Notes under the pieces: model-generated
Told to the model about the DNA's origin: nothing
What the model saw: only the letters and a program-made list of their open reading frames with translations
Databases searched by the model: none
Made by a program: the position numbers and the translations under genes
Source: Jingyaoa shaoxingensis
Lineage (GTDB): Bacteria > Bacillota > Clostridia > Lachnospirales > Lachnospiraceae
DNA: 64,000 nucleotides
NCBI RefSeq assembly: GCF_014385005.1
Contig: NZ_JACRSZ010000001.1
Location: 744,001-808,000, forward strand
Reading direction: 5' to 3'
Part shown: piece after piece, positions 35,017 to 43,986 of the stretch
How the letters are laid out: each line of letters opens with the position of its first letter
Numbering within the stretch: the first letter of the stretch is position 1

Positions 35017-36024
35017 CTATTCTTTGTCTGGTTGTGCAGCTTCCATTGCCTGATATTCCCTTTTTAACTCTTTCAGTAATTCTTCTTCTGAAGGAAGATA
35101 TAATTTATATTTTGAAGCAAAAACCTGTGTTTCACCTTCTGGCAATGTATATCGTACAACTGCATCACTCTTATCTGCACATAACACAATTCCAATCGGC
35201 GGATTATCTCCTTCGTTCATCAATTCTCGTTCATAATAATGCACATACATTTGCATCTGTCCTAAATCCTGATGTGTCAAATCACCAATCTTCAAGTCAA
35301 TAAGCACAAAACATTTTAAAATATAATTGTAAAAAACAAGATCTATTCTAAAATGGCGTCCATCAAACGTAATTCTTTTTTGCCTGGCAACAAAAGAAAA
35401 TCCTCGTCCTAATTCCAATAAAAACTTTTGTAAATGTGTAATAAGAGCCTGTTCCAAGTCACTTTCATAAAACTCATCATTCGGAGACAATCCAAGGAAT
35501 TCCAGCACATATGGATCACGAATAATATCCTCCGGTGTTTTTCCCTGTTCTAATCTTTGAATCTCCTGTGCAACATTTTCTTTATTTTTACTGGAAAGCA
35601 GTCTTTCATAAAAGAACGTGTTGATCTGCCTTTCCAGTTGCCGCGTACTCCATTGAGACTTTACTGCTTCTTCCATGTAAAACTGTCGTGCATTTTCATT
35701 TTCCACACGCATTAAAAGTCGATAATGCGTCCAGCTCAATTCGCTACGCAGTGCGTAGCTATTTGGGAACGTCAGATAAAACTGCCTCATATTTTTCAGA
35801 TTTGCCACCGTAAAACCTTTTCCAAAATCCCGTGTCATCTGATTCGACAGTTCCTTGAGCAATCCTGTTCCATATTCTGCACGTTCTTCTCCGTTTTGTT
35901 CTTCAACAATAGACTTTCCAATCTGCCAGTAAGCTTCCACCATGGCAAAGTTGGCAGTCTGATAAACTTTATTTCTTGCATCTGAAAGTATTTTCTTAAT
36001 TTCTCCATAAAACGCTTTATTCAT
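35017..36024 (-). CDS. DUF1016 (YhcG-like) PD-(D/E)XK nuclease family protein
   Basis: 335-residue protein. The N-terminal DUF1016_N domain (about 1-150) has FAMVEAYWQIGKSIVEEQNG, GKGFTVANLKNMRQFY and ELSWTHYRLLMRVEN. The C-terminal nuclease-like domain (about 170-320) has YVLEFLGLSPND, FSFVARQKRI and the likely active-site FRIDLVFYN...CFVLIDLKIG (Asp...Asp-x-Lys). The start is set by GGAAGGAGGG before ATG; the upstream 16 codons are not translated. It lies between two 110-bp direct repeats within mobile debris, a typical cargo position. Role in DNA transactions or defence is inferred. Confidence 0.85.
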   Translation of the reverse strand: MNKAFYGEIKKILSDARNKVYQTANFAMVEAYWQIGKSIVEEQNGEERAEYGTGLLKELSNQMTRDFGKGFTVANLKNMRQFYLTFPNSYALRSELSWTHYRLLMRVENENARQFYMEEAVKSQWSTRQLERQINTFFYERLLSSKNKENVAQEIQRLEQGKTPEDIIRDPYVLEFLGLSPNDEFYESDLEQALITHLQKFLLELGRGFSFVARQKRITFDGRHFRIDLVFYNYILKCFVLIDLKIGDLTHQDLGQMQMYVHYYERELMNEGDNPPIGIVLCADKSDAVVRYTLPEGETQVFASKYKLYLPSEEELLKELKREYQAMEAAQPDKE

Positions 36025-36111
36025 CAGAAAGCCCTCCTTCCTGTTAACAGTGATAATATTGCAATTTTTCAATCCAAAATTACAAACTGATATTTCTATT
36101 TTACCCTTTTT

Positions 36112-36220
36112 AGACCGTTCTGCCTACTGCAATTTTATATTCCATACAACAATGAGGTCGCATTCCACGACCTCATCACATTCATTTAAACATAGATCAA
36201 TTCTTTCAAGATAATCTCTG
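36112..36220. repeat. Direct repeat flanking the DUF1016 segment (copy 2)
   Basis: Near-identical to 34340-34455. The hairpin TGAGGTCG / CGACCTCA at 36151-36178 may also terminate the kinase operon that ends at 36274. The rest of 36025-36273 holds the DUF1016 promoter region and a TnpV tail. Confidence 0.85.
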
Positions 36221-36273
36221 CGTAAAAATCCATATTTACCAAGTTGTTCCATCTGCTCATGAACCTCTGCTAA

Positions 36274-39090
36274 TCAATTATATACATACCTTAAAATCGT
36301 TTTTATAACTTCATCAATCACAATCGGCTTCGACAAATGTGCGTTCATTCCTGCATCCAGTGATGCCTGAACATCTTCTGCAAATGAATTAGCTGTCATT
36401 GCTATAATAGGAATGTTTTTTCCATCCGGTCTGTCATTCATTGCCCTGATTGCTTTTGCCGCTTCATAACCATTCATTTCAGGCATCATGATATCCATCA
36501 GGATTACATCAAATGTGCCTTCTGGATGATTTCTGAAAATCTCAACAGCATTCTTTCCATCCACAGCTCTTTCTACATTCATCCCGAACTCTTCCAACTG
36601 CACGGCAGCAATCTCTGCATTCAGTTCATTATCCTCCGCAAGAAGGACATTCACACCTGTAAGATTTACCTTTTCAGAAATACCTGTGTCTGCCTTATTA
36701 CATTCCTTATCTGTAATTTCCAAAGGAATATCCACAGTAAATGTGGTTCCCTCATGCTTTTTACTCTGCACAGAAATGGTTCCACCCATCATATCTACAT
36801 ACTTCTTTACGATAGCCATCCCCAGTCCAACTCCATGGTACTGCGTTCTCACATCGGAATCTTCCTGTGCAAATTCCTCAAAAACTTCTTTTGTAAATTC
36901 CTCACTCATGCCAATACCAGTATCCGAAATGCGGTAACGCATATTTATATATCCATCCCCGCCCTTTTCCAGACACCGGGCTTCAAAGGTAATCGTCCCT
37001 CCATCCGGAGTGAATTTCGCGGCATTGCTCAGAATATTGACCAGCACATCACGCAGGCGTGCAGGATCCGCAAGTACATTTGGAATCTTTGCTTCTTCAC
37101 GCTGAATCTTAAAGTTGATATCCCTGTTCGTAAGAAAGCCTTTTGTAATATCCAATGCAGAATCTGTAATGTTTTTCACATCCGCCGGTACCGGATTGTA
37201 TTTCACTTTTCCACTTTCGATGCGGGTCAGATCTAATACATCATTGAGCAGCGACAGTAAATGCTCTGAGCTTTCGTCAATCTTTTCCAGACAATTTTTC
37301 ACTTCGTCTGACGGATTGTTTTTCATTGCAATACCGGTAAATCCTATGATTGCATTCATCGGTGTCCTCATATCATGGGACATATGCGACAGAAATGCTG
37401 TTTTTGCCTTGTCTGCAGCCTGTGCATGCTCTGCCAGTTCCGCCATTTCCTCAGCTTTCTCCTGGGCCGCCTTCTGAGCTTTTTTTCTTGCACTGAGACG
37501 CACCATTGTCCCAGCCATAGCAGTCAGCAGCCATCCAAAAATAAGAAGAACCCAAACAGTAACAACAGGATGCAGACGTATCCAGTCAACAAATGTAAGC
37601 TCTGTTGCTTTGTGTGTAGTATACTGTGCTGCAAGATCTTCAACAAGATTTTGGGGCATGGCATACATTGCTTTCGTCAGAATACCAGCCAGCGCATGGT
37701 TCTCAGTTGATGAAATTACCATGCGGTAGGTGAATGTAGGCTGTTCCAGCAGAGTATATGTCATGGTGCCCGTAGTGTCACTGTTCACAAACGCCTGTGC
37801 CATGTAATAGTAGACGAAGGCAGCATCTGCTTTACCCTCACGGACAGCTTCCATCATTTCCTGTCGGGTACTGCACATCAGTTTTTCTGCACCGGGTGCC
37901 ATTGCATCTTCAATTGAATTTGATGCTGTCTGGTCAACAGTAGCAACAACATTAATTTTTCCATCAAAGTCACGCCGTGTCACCCTTGCCAGCTGCATCG
38001 TAATGAAAGGTGCAGTAATCCCCCATTTTTTCGTCTCAGCATAGTTATCTGTTTCCAGGCGTGCATCGATGCTCATATCTGTGGTTTCCGTATTTTTCTG
38101 ATAAGCAATATACTCATCTCTGGTAGCAGGTGTAAGAAACTCATAGGAAATCCCGGCATAGTCTGCAATTTTCCGGAAGTAATCCGGGATAATACCCTTC
38201 ATCTCACCATTTTCATTATAAGAATATGGATAACGGGTCGGATCACACAGAACATGAAGCGGGTTGTCCTTGGAATACTGTGAAATAATACTTTTTTCTT
38301 TCTCCGTATATTCCAGATTCTTAGTTTCTATGCTTTCATAATTTTTATTGTAAAGCGTCGTTTTCCAGTCACCCTCAACCGCATTCATCTGATCGATCGC
38401 ATAATTGATCTCATTCAGCAATTCTGTATTGCCCTTTTTAACAATGATATAGAAATCGCTGCTGCCAAATTTCTCCACGATTCGCTCATTGTTTGTTTTT
38501 CTCAGAGAACTGGTAACAATCGCATCAACTTTTTCGCTCTGAAGGGCTTCATCCATTTCTGTGGTCGTATCAAAATAAGATGGAACATATGTAAATCCTT
38601 TGTTGTCTGCAAAATCCGCAAACTCTTCATTCCGGGTGTTTCCGTTCAAAAGCGCCACACGCATACCGTTGTAAGTGCTGTAATTGCCGTCCACAATCGT
38701 GCTGTTGTCACTGCGGACGGTCAGAATCCCATTATTGGTTCCGATCGGACGTGAAAAATCAAACTTTTCTTCTCTGTCCGGTGTTTTGCGGGGAGATGTT
38801 ACCATATCAATCTCGCCATCTTCAAGCATCTGCTGCATATCATCCCAGCTCTTATCATATCCAACATATTCGTAATCTACATCCCAATAACGGGCCATCA
38901 GCCGAAGAAAATCATAACCATACCCACTGCGGTTGCCTTCTTCATCCATCACATGATAACCATCCATGGCAAAAAAACCGACTTTGACAGTTTCATGCTG
39001 CGAACTGTCCTCGGCTGCATATGCAGTCTGGGGAGAAAATATCATACACACGCATACAAAAGCCAGTAACACTGCCGCATCAATATCCAT
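36274..39090 (-). CDS. Hybrid histidine kinase with two SBP_bac_3 sensor domains (EvgS/BvgS-like)
   Basis: 938-residue membrane sensor. Signal sequence (1-25), two tandem solute-binding-protein family 3 domains outside the cell (about 33-255 and 275-495), one transmembrane helix (about 508-530), a helical linker, HisKA with phosphoacceptor His572 in SHMSHDMRTPMNAI, HATPase (NILSNAAKFT, DTGIGM, GVGLGM), and a receiver domain with LMDIMMPEMNG. The last gene of the riboswitch operon; its ATG lies 10 bp inside the end of the preceding kinase gene, without a clear ribosome site, so it is translationally coupled. The short acidic start MDID before the hydrophobic core is unusual for a signal peptide. 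No separate response regulator is adjacent. Confidence 0.92.
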   Translation of the reverse strand: MDIDAAVLLAFVCVCMIFSPQTAYAAEDSSQHETVKVGFFAMDGYHVMDEEGNRSGYGYDFLRLMARYWDVDYEYVGYDKSWDDMQQMLEDGEIDMVTSPRKTPDREEKFDFSRPIGTNNGILTVRSDNSTIVDGNYSTYNGMRVALLNGNTRNEEFADFADNKGFTYVPSYFDTTTEMDEALQSEKVDAIVTSSLRKTNNERIVEKFGSSDFYIIVKKGNTELLNEINYAIDQMNAVEGDWKTTLYNKNYESIETKNLEYTEKEKSIISQYSKDNPLHVLCDPTRYPYSYNENGEMKGIIPDYFRKIADYAGISYEFLTPATRDEYIAYQKNTETTDMSIDARLETDNYAETKKWGITAPFITMQLARVTRRDFDGKINVVATVDQTASNSIEDAMAPGAEKLMCSTRQEMMEAVREGKADAAFVYYYMAQAFVNSDTTGTMTYTLLEQPTFTYRMVISSTENHALAGILTKAMYAMPQNLVEDLAAQYTTHKATELTFVDWIRLHPVVTVWVLLIFGWLLTAMAGTMVRLSARKKAQKAAQEKAEEMAELAEHAQAADKAKTAFLSHMSHDMRTPMNAIIGFTGIAMKNNPSDEVKNCLEKIDESSEHLLSLLNDVLDLTRIESGKVKYNPVPADVKNITDSALDITKGFLTNRDINFKIQREEAKIPNVLADPARLRDVLVNILSNAAKFTPDGGTITFEARCLEKGGDGYINMRYRISDTGIGMSEEFTKEVFEEFAQEDSDVRTQYHGVGLGMAIVKKYVDMMGGTISVQSKKHEGTTFTVDIPLEITDKECNKADTGISEKVNLTGVNVLLAEDNELNAEIAAVQLEEFGMNVERAVDGKNAVEIFRNHPEGTFDVILMDIMMPEMNGYEAAKAIRAMNDRPDGKNIPIIAMTANSFAEDVQASLDAGMNAHLSKPIVIDEVIKTILRYVYN

Positions 39091-41389
39091 TTGTCACTGT
39101 TCCGTGACCTGCGGTTCGGTACCCCCCCCCGCCGGATTTTATGCTTCTGATCGTCTTTTCCAGTACCCTCATCTCAACCGGTTTGGAAACATGTGCATTC
39201 ATACCGGCTGCCAGGGAATGTTGAATATCCTCCGAAAATGCATTGGCGGTCATGGCAATGATCGGAATCTTCTTTGCCAGCTCATGGGAACTTCTGCGGA
39301 TTGCCCGCGTCGCCTCATAGCCATTCATAACAGGCATCTGCACATCCATCAGAATCATGTCATAATCACCTGGAGCAGACTGTTCAAATGCTTCCAAAAT
39401 CTCTTCGCCATTTTCACAAATGGTACATTCCGCACCTTCAATCTTTAATAGTTCTATCAGGATCTCCGCGTTCAGCTCATTATCCTCTGCACACAGGAAT
39501 TTCATTCCCTGAAGGATATTACCATCCTGCTCATCTGTTTCTTCTTGTGCTGCCAGAGCAGCCGTTCTATCCTCTGCAATTTTCAGATCCAGGAGAACCT
39601 CAAAACAGCTTCCCTGTCCCAGTTCACTCTCCACATCAATGCTGCCTCCCATTGCCTCAACCAGGTTCTTAGTAATAGCCATTCCAAGTCCGGTTCCCTG
39701 TATTTTGTTTGTAAGGGAACTTTCCGCACGGGTAAACGCATCAAAAATTGTATCCTTGAAATCTGCCGACATTCCCAATCCATTATCGCTAACTAAGAAA
39801 CGGTACTTTGCATAGACAGATGACTTTGTCTCACATTCTTCTACAAAGAACTGAATTTCCCCACCTTCCTGGGTATACTTCATCGCATTGGAAAGCAGGT
39901 TGCTGAAAATCTGCATCAGGTGAACCTGATCCCCATTCACCCACTCATGACGGATGTTTTCTTTTATAATTGTAAGTGCCTGCTTCTTTTCATATATTTG
40001 AGAATGAAATATAGTGTCAAGTTCCTGTACAAGATCCAGAATAGAAAAGTCAGAATACTTGAAGACTGTTTTTCCTGCCTCAATCTTGCTCATATCCAGA
40101 ACGTCATTGATAATTCCCAACAGATGCTGTGATGAAATATCTATTTTATCTGCATACTCTATAACTTTTGCTTTATTACCTGCATCATGTCTGATCAAAG
40201 ATGTGATACCAATGATTGCATTCATAGGAGTACGAATATCATGTGACATATTAGACAGGAAATCCGTTTTCGCCTTATTTGCATTTTCAGCTGTCTGTAA
40301 AGCCTCTGTTGCAACGTTCTTTGCCTTTTTCAGTTTTTGATTGACTACTTCCATTTCCTTCATTGTTTGTAAATGAAGTTCATTATTTCTTTTTTCATAT
40401 TCTGCTTTTTGATCTGCAAGACTAAGTCTGGAAATACTGTAGAATAATTCGGCAAAAAGTAAAAATACAAAACCTGCCATGAGTATTGTTGTAAACAACA
40501 CCGTTTTCTGGTAATCCCTCAGCACATTGTCAACAACTCCCCTTGCCACAATGCATACCAAAATAGTGTTGTTGCTTTCTATCGGGCAATACCCCAGATA
40601 ATAGGGGTTCTGTTTTCCCAAAAGTGCAACTCCGGATTCTCTGTTATCAAACTTCTTTTTGAACAAATCAGCCTCTTCTTCTGTAATAGCCTGTTCCCCT
40701 TTTAAATGTTTTAACAAAGAATAATTACGCAGGTATTTATCTCCACTCTGGTTCGTATACGTAATATTTCCGTCATTATCCAGCATGAACAAATATGCTT
40801 TCCCATGATAACCTTTCAATTTTAACATGGAATCCAGTTTCGAATGATCATACACAGTTCCAATTGCCGTATAAATTTCTCCATTGATAGTGTATTCCTG
40901 ACATGGAATCGCAACCAGATAACCGTCTTTTTTCTTCTGATCATAATCAAGACGCACCAATTTTCCAATATTGTACCCGTTCTTTAAGTCCAGCAGAAGT
41001 TTACTTGGCATATCAATCCGCATTTTTGTTCCACCTGCTGATATTGCCTGACCATTTTCCTGAAGGAATATAAGTGTACTTTCCGATTCTTTTTCCCATG
41101 CTTCAAAGAAACTTTTGTTCGTATCCGTTTCAAGAGACAGTTCTCTCTCTTGAAGTAAAAATTCCTCAGCCAACTGCAGCTGGCTGTAGTACCCACTCAC
41201 CTGAAGATCATAGGTCTGCTGTATCTGTTCAACAACAGCTCCCATACTGCTTTTTCCATTTTCGCTAATATACTTGCCAGACTTACTTATCAGATACTTG
41301 ATGCAAGCTAAGCTTAAAAGAATAATAAGTAGTATAAGCAATAGCCTTGTTATTTTTTTTCTTTTAGTTACCGTTTGTTCTATCTCCAC
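39080..41389 (-). CDS. Hybrid histidine kinase with extracytoplasmic Cache-like sensor
   Basis: 769-residue sensor. Transmembrane helices at about 14-34 and 297-318 enclose a Cache-like extracytoplasmic domain. A coiled-coil linker, HisKA with His383 (NMSHDIRTPMNAI), HATPase (FSNLLSNAMKYT, DNGLGM, GTGLGM) and a receiver domain (LMDVQMPVMNG) follow. It starts 2 bp after the lipoprotein gene stop and overlaps the next kinase gene by 11 bp. The last codons contain a run of nine G that could slip and change the C-terminal tail. Confidence 0.92.
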   Translation of the reverse strand: MEIEQTVTKRKKITRLLLILLIILLSLACIKYLISKSGKYISENGKSSMGAVVEQIQQTYDLQVSGYYSQLQLAEEFLLQERELSLETDTNKSFFEAWEKESESTLIFLQENGQAISAGGTKMRIDMPSKLLLDLKNGYNIGKLVRLDYDQKKKDGYLVAIPCQEYTINGEIYTAIGTVYDHSKLDSMLKLKGYHGKAYLFMLDNDGNITYTNQSGDKYLRNYSLLKHLKGEQAITEEEADLFKKKFDNRESGVALLGKQNPYYLGYCPIESNNTILVCIVARGVVDNVLRDYQKTVLFTTILMAGFVFLLFAELFYSISRLSLADQKAEYEKRNNELHLQTMKEMEVVNQKLKKAKNVATEALQTAENANKAKTDFLSNMSHDIRTPMNAIIGITSLIRHDAGNKAKVIEYADKIDISSQHLLGIINDVLDMSKIEAGKTVFKYSDFSILDLVQELDTIFHSQIYEKKQALTIIKENIRHEWVNGDQVHLMQIFSNLLSNAMKYTQEGGEIQFFVEECETKSSVYAKYRFLVSDNGLGMSADFKDTIFDAFTRAESSLTNKIQGTGLGMAITKNLVEAMGGSIDVESELGQGSCFEVLLDLKIAEDRTAALAAQEETDEQDGNILQGMKFLCAEDNELNAEILIELLKIEGAECTICENGEEILEAFEQSAPGDYDMILMDVQMPVMNGYEATRAIRRSSHELAKKIPIIAMTANAFSEDIQHSLAAGMNAHVSKPVEMRVLEKTIRSIKSGGGGYRTAGHGTVTNGY
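39122..39130 (-). repeat. Run of nine G near the kinase gene end
   Basis: On the coding strand GGC is followed by nine G and TAC. Nine gives the tail GGGGYRTAGHGTVTNGY. Eight would end TEPQVTEQ with a stop three bases before the next ATG. Confidence 0.85.
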
Positions 41390-41391
41390 TT

Positions 41392-43236
41392 TTACTGTTC
41401 AACCTCTATATAGTCTTCCGGTGCTGACGGCTGCTGTCCTTTTGACATTGCTTCGATCCATGCACTTGATAATGTTGTATCTTTAAGCTGCTCAATCTCA
41501 CATTTCGGATTTATTTTTTTCAAAACAGACATTGTGGTGTCTGTAAGAAGAATAGAGTATTCCTTTTCTTTGTCTATTTTCTTATCATTAACTGTTAAGT
41601 CCTTTAACGAAAATCCACTTTCCTCTTGACTGACGATAATTTTCATACCGGATGCAATTGGTAATTCGTATTTATTGGTTACGTAAAAATTCTCATCCGC
41701 ATCGGCGAGATAATTTTCCACGAGTTCATAAACCTGTTTACCATTGATTTTTGCAACATATAATGCTGTATCTGAACTCTTCGCTGTCATCATGCCAACC
41801 CGGCTGCTGGTGCATTCTCCTTTGTACATAGAAGAAGTGAAATAATAATATGGTGCCAGAGCCAGCTGTGCATCATTTTCTTCTCTGATCGTAGTTAAAA
41901 TGGAAGCTGCTGCATCACGGCCATTTCTATCGTTCAGTGAAATGGAATATTCATTTTCAAAATTCACCATTGCTTTTTCTTCTGGATCTTTACGATTCAT
42001 TACACTGCGCAAAGTATCATAAGCCTGTGTTTCATCCATTTCCCCTGACAGTAATCCGTGAACAGCCTCAAGACTTGCATCAAATGATTTTTGAGCGGAA
42101 TATCGGATATAAACAGCATTATTTTTAATTTCATCTTCCAGTCCAGGCACATCCTGCATCATGGTTGGAACATCTGTATTCAACGAAATAACGCCGCTTC
42201 CATCCGCAATCAGCTTTTGCCCCTCTTCTGAAATCATACAATCCAGCACATCCAGTGCAGTATCCAGTTTCTCCCGGTCTTTTTCCAGGTTTTTGTTAAA
42301 TGCAATGTTTAATGACGGAGTCATGTACACATAGGATTCATCCGATATCTGTGAAAAGTAAGGAATACGGATCAGCTCCGCATCCATCTGTTTCTGCACC
42401 TGCTGCATAACCGTCGGATGTCCATGAAACATTGCTGATTTTCCCTCGACAAACATCTGGATTCCTGTATTGATGTCAATATTGATATCTTCTTTGCCAA
42501 AATGCGAATCCTTAAGAAACTGACTGGTTTCTGAAAAAATACGTTTCCATAAGGTATCATCAAACTTTACTTCATCCGCTGCAGTCTCTGCACCATTTCG
42601 CCATTCAATACCATCCAGGCTTGTAAACTCACCGATTGCCGCCGCCTGAATGATTTCATTATTAGACCAGTCTTCACCAAGATCCATGGAATACGGTTTT
42701 ATGCCATTATCATAAAACTGCTGACAGGCCTGTACATATTCCTCATAATTTTCCGGAATCTTAATTCCATACTGATCAAACAGTGTTTTGTTGGCAATGA
42801 TCGTCTGCGGAATACCACAGATTGGCAGCCACTGGATTTCATCCTCCGCATTCTTATAATATTGCACCGCATAGGAATAATACTTAGAAACAACATCATA
42901 AGAAGCAAAATCCATAAGATAAGGCTGTAAGTCCTGTGCATCTGTTCCGGAAAATCGACGTACTGTTATGATATCCGGTAATTCATCATGTTCTTTAAAA
43001 TAACTGTATAAATCGGTATCATTGTTACCAATAATAAATTCAATATCCTGATCAGGAAACTGTTCATGGATATAGGGTGCAATATTTTTCATCAAACGAT
43101 TTTCCCACAGATAAACGGTAAGATGATCATCGTTTTTAGATACTTCTTTCTTTGACTGTCCACATCCAGACAAAACAGCAGTTGCTACAAGTACACCTGA
43201 CACCACTGTTATCAGACAACGTTTTGCCTTTTTCAT
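41392..43236 (-). CDS. Binding-protein lipoprotein with 5'-nucleotidase-C-like tail
   Basis: 614-residue lipoprotein. The signal peptide ends in the lipobox VLSGC (Cys about 24). Residues about 35-400 form an SBP_bac_1-type solute-binding domain (YLWENRLMKNIAPYIHEQFP; FVEGKSAMFHGHPTVMQQ). About 440-600 resembles the 5'-nucleotidase C-terminal domain (VAKINGKQVYELVENYL, PIASGMKIIVS, KEYSILLTDTTMS) but without the metallophosphatase half. I start at MKKAKRC, behind GAGGAAAA; the 31 codons before it lie in the leader. First gene of an operon with two hybrid kinases, controlled by a c-di-GMP riboswitch. It may deliver a captured ligand to the kinases (inference). Confidence 0.85.
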   Translation of the reverse strand: MKKAKRCLITVVSGVLVATAVLSGCGQSKKEVSKNDDHLTVYLWENRLMKNIAPYIHEQFPDQDIEFIIGNNDTDLYSYFKEHDELPDIITVRRFSGTDAQDLQPYLMDFASYDVVSKYYSYAVQYYKNAEDEIQWLPICGIPQTIIANKTLFDQYGIKIPENYEEYVQACQQFYDNGIKPYSMDLGEDWSNNEIIQAAAIGEFTSLDGIEWRNGAETAADEVKFDDTLWKRIFSETSQFLKDSHFGKEDINIDINTGIQMFVEGKSAMFHGHPTVMQQVQKQMDAELIRIPYFSQISDESYVYMTPSLNIAFNKNLEKDREKLDTALDVLDCMISEEGQKLIADGSGVISLNTDVPTMMQDVPGLEDEIKNNAVYIRYSAQKSFDASLEAVHGLLSGEMDETQAYDTLRSVMNRKDPEEKAMVNFENEYSISLNDRNGRDAAASILTTIREENDAQLALAPYYYFTSSMYKGECTSSRVGMMTAKSSDTALYVAKINGKQVYELVENYLADADENFYVTNKYELPIASGMKIIVSQEESGFSLKDLTVNDKKIDKEKEYSILLTDTTMSVLKKINPKCEIEQLKDTTLSSAWIEAMSKGQQPSAPEDYIEVEQ

Positions 43237-43300
43237 ACTTTTGTTTTCCTCATTCTTTCCTGATAAAGTCATTATTGTTACGTCTGTGAAATAACACCGT

Positions 43301-43326
43301 AAAAAAACACTGTCAGACAGACAGTG
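43301..43326 (-). terminator. Riboswitch expression-platform terminator
   Basis: CACTGTC / GACAGTG seven-bp stem, five-base loop, then TTTTTTT on the minus strand. It lies 10 bp after the c-di-GMP aptamer and 65 bp before the lipoprotein start, so it is placed to control read-through into the operon. Confidence 0.88.
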
Positions 43327-43335
43327 CACCTCATT

Positions 43336-43415
43336 TTATGCAACTGGCTGCCATTTTACAGGCCCTGTAGCTTTGCGTCCCAGACTTTCATCTGGTTTGC
43401 CGATTTCCTTATTAT
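43336..43415 (-). ncRNA. Cyclic-di-GMP class I riboswitch (GEMM-I)
   Basis: The minus strand reads GGCAAACC, a GAAA-capped stem (AGAT GAAA GTCT), GGGACGCAAAGC, CAGGGCC, and ATGGCAGCCAGTTGC. These are the ordered landmarks of the GEMM-I aptamer: tetraloop, GACGCAAAGC ligand site, and tetraloop receptor. A terminator follows immediately. The aptamer lies in the leader of the lipoprotein/two-kinase operon; ligand binding probably decides termination. Outer stem boundaries are uncertain. Confidence 0.92.
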
Positions 43416-43552
43416 AGATATAGCTTTTAAACTTATGCAAAAAAACTGGTTTTATTATACTATAGCGCTCTACTGTACACAAGAAAAACATTACTGTTTT
43501 AACGCCTGAAAACAAAAAAAGAACAGCCGCTATATATACTCGAACTGTTCTT

Positions 43553-43695
43553 CTACTTCCGAAGTCCACGAAGCATTGGCATCACTGTTTCCTGCTCATT
43601 TGTACTCAGATTGTTCCATATCCCTAGAACTTCTTTCTGTTTTTCTGTCAGATTCTCTGAATTACCTTCCTGAAAAAACTGCGATAATCTATATA
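43553..43695 (-). pseudogene. C-terminal fragment of an unrecognised protein
   Basis: Open frame QFFQEGNSENLTEKQKEVLG...NNLSTNEQETVMPMLRGLRK ends at a TAG at 43553. It overlaps the end of the DUF1016 fragment in another frame, so two unrelated ends are fused here. Family unknown. Confidence 0.4.
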
Positions 43696-43833
43696 CGCAA
43701 TGCTTTGTGCACTTTCTACGATTTCACATGTATCAGCAAATAAATCGCCTGTTTCATGATAGGCAACCATATTTCTATTTAATTTTGGACTCAGTGAATC
43801 CAAAGTTGTCTTTTCTTTTTCAGAATGTTTCAT
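43648..43833 (-). pseudogene. N-terminal fragment of a DUF1016 protein
   Basis: MKHSEKEKTTLDSLSPKLNR then NMVAYHETGDLFADTCEIVE is the opening of a DUF1016 (YhcG-like) protein; homology stops after about 50 codons and the frame ends shortly after. GGGAGG precedes the ATG. A different DUF1016 gene is intact at 35.0-36.0 kb. Confidence 0.7.
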
Positions 43834-43860
43834 CAGCGCAACCTCCCTTTTCGATGATTA

Positions 43861-43877
43861 TTGCGACAGTGTCGCAA
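43861..43877. promoter_or_regulatory. TTGCGACA palindrome before the DUF1016 fragment
   Basis: TTGCGACA / TGTCGCAA around one base, about 30 bp upstream of the start codon; likely an operator of the cassette gene. Confidence 0.65.
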
Positions 43878-43986
43878 CTTTTCCATTTTGAAATTCCAGA
43901 TTGACATCTCAAAAAATTTCTTTAAGTCTATAAAGTCTATATTCTAATTTTACCCCAACTCTCTCATTCTGCCTACCGGATTTATA

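Noticed and set aside
39080..39090. Fusion of the two hybrid kinases by slippage at the poly-G run
   Set aside because: The frame that would lead into the second kinase has a TGA six bases before its ATG, so slippage alters the tail but cannot fuse the proteins.
42372..43236. Sugar importer including the lipoprotein
   Set aside because: No permease or ATPase gene is adjacent; the operon partners are kinases, so I describe it as a sensory component.
43336..43569. 77-codon minus-strand frame ending KATGPVKWQPVA
   Set aside because: Its 3' half is the c-di-GMP aptamer read as protein; the RNA motif explains the sequence better.
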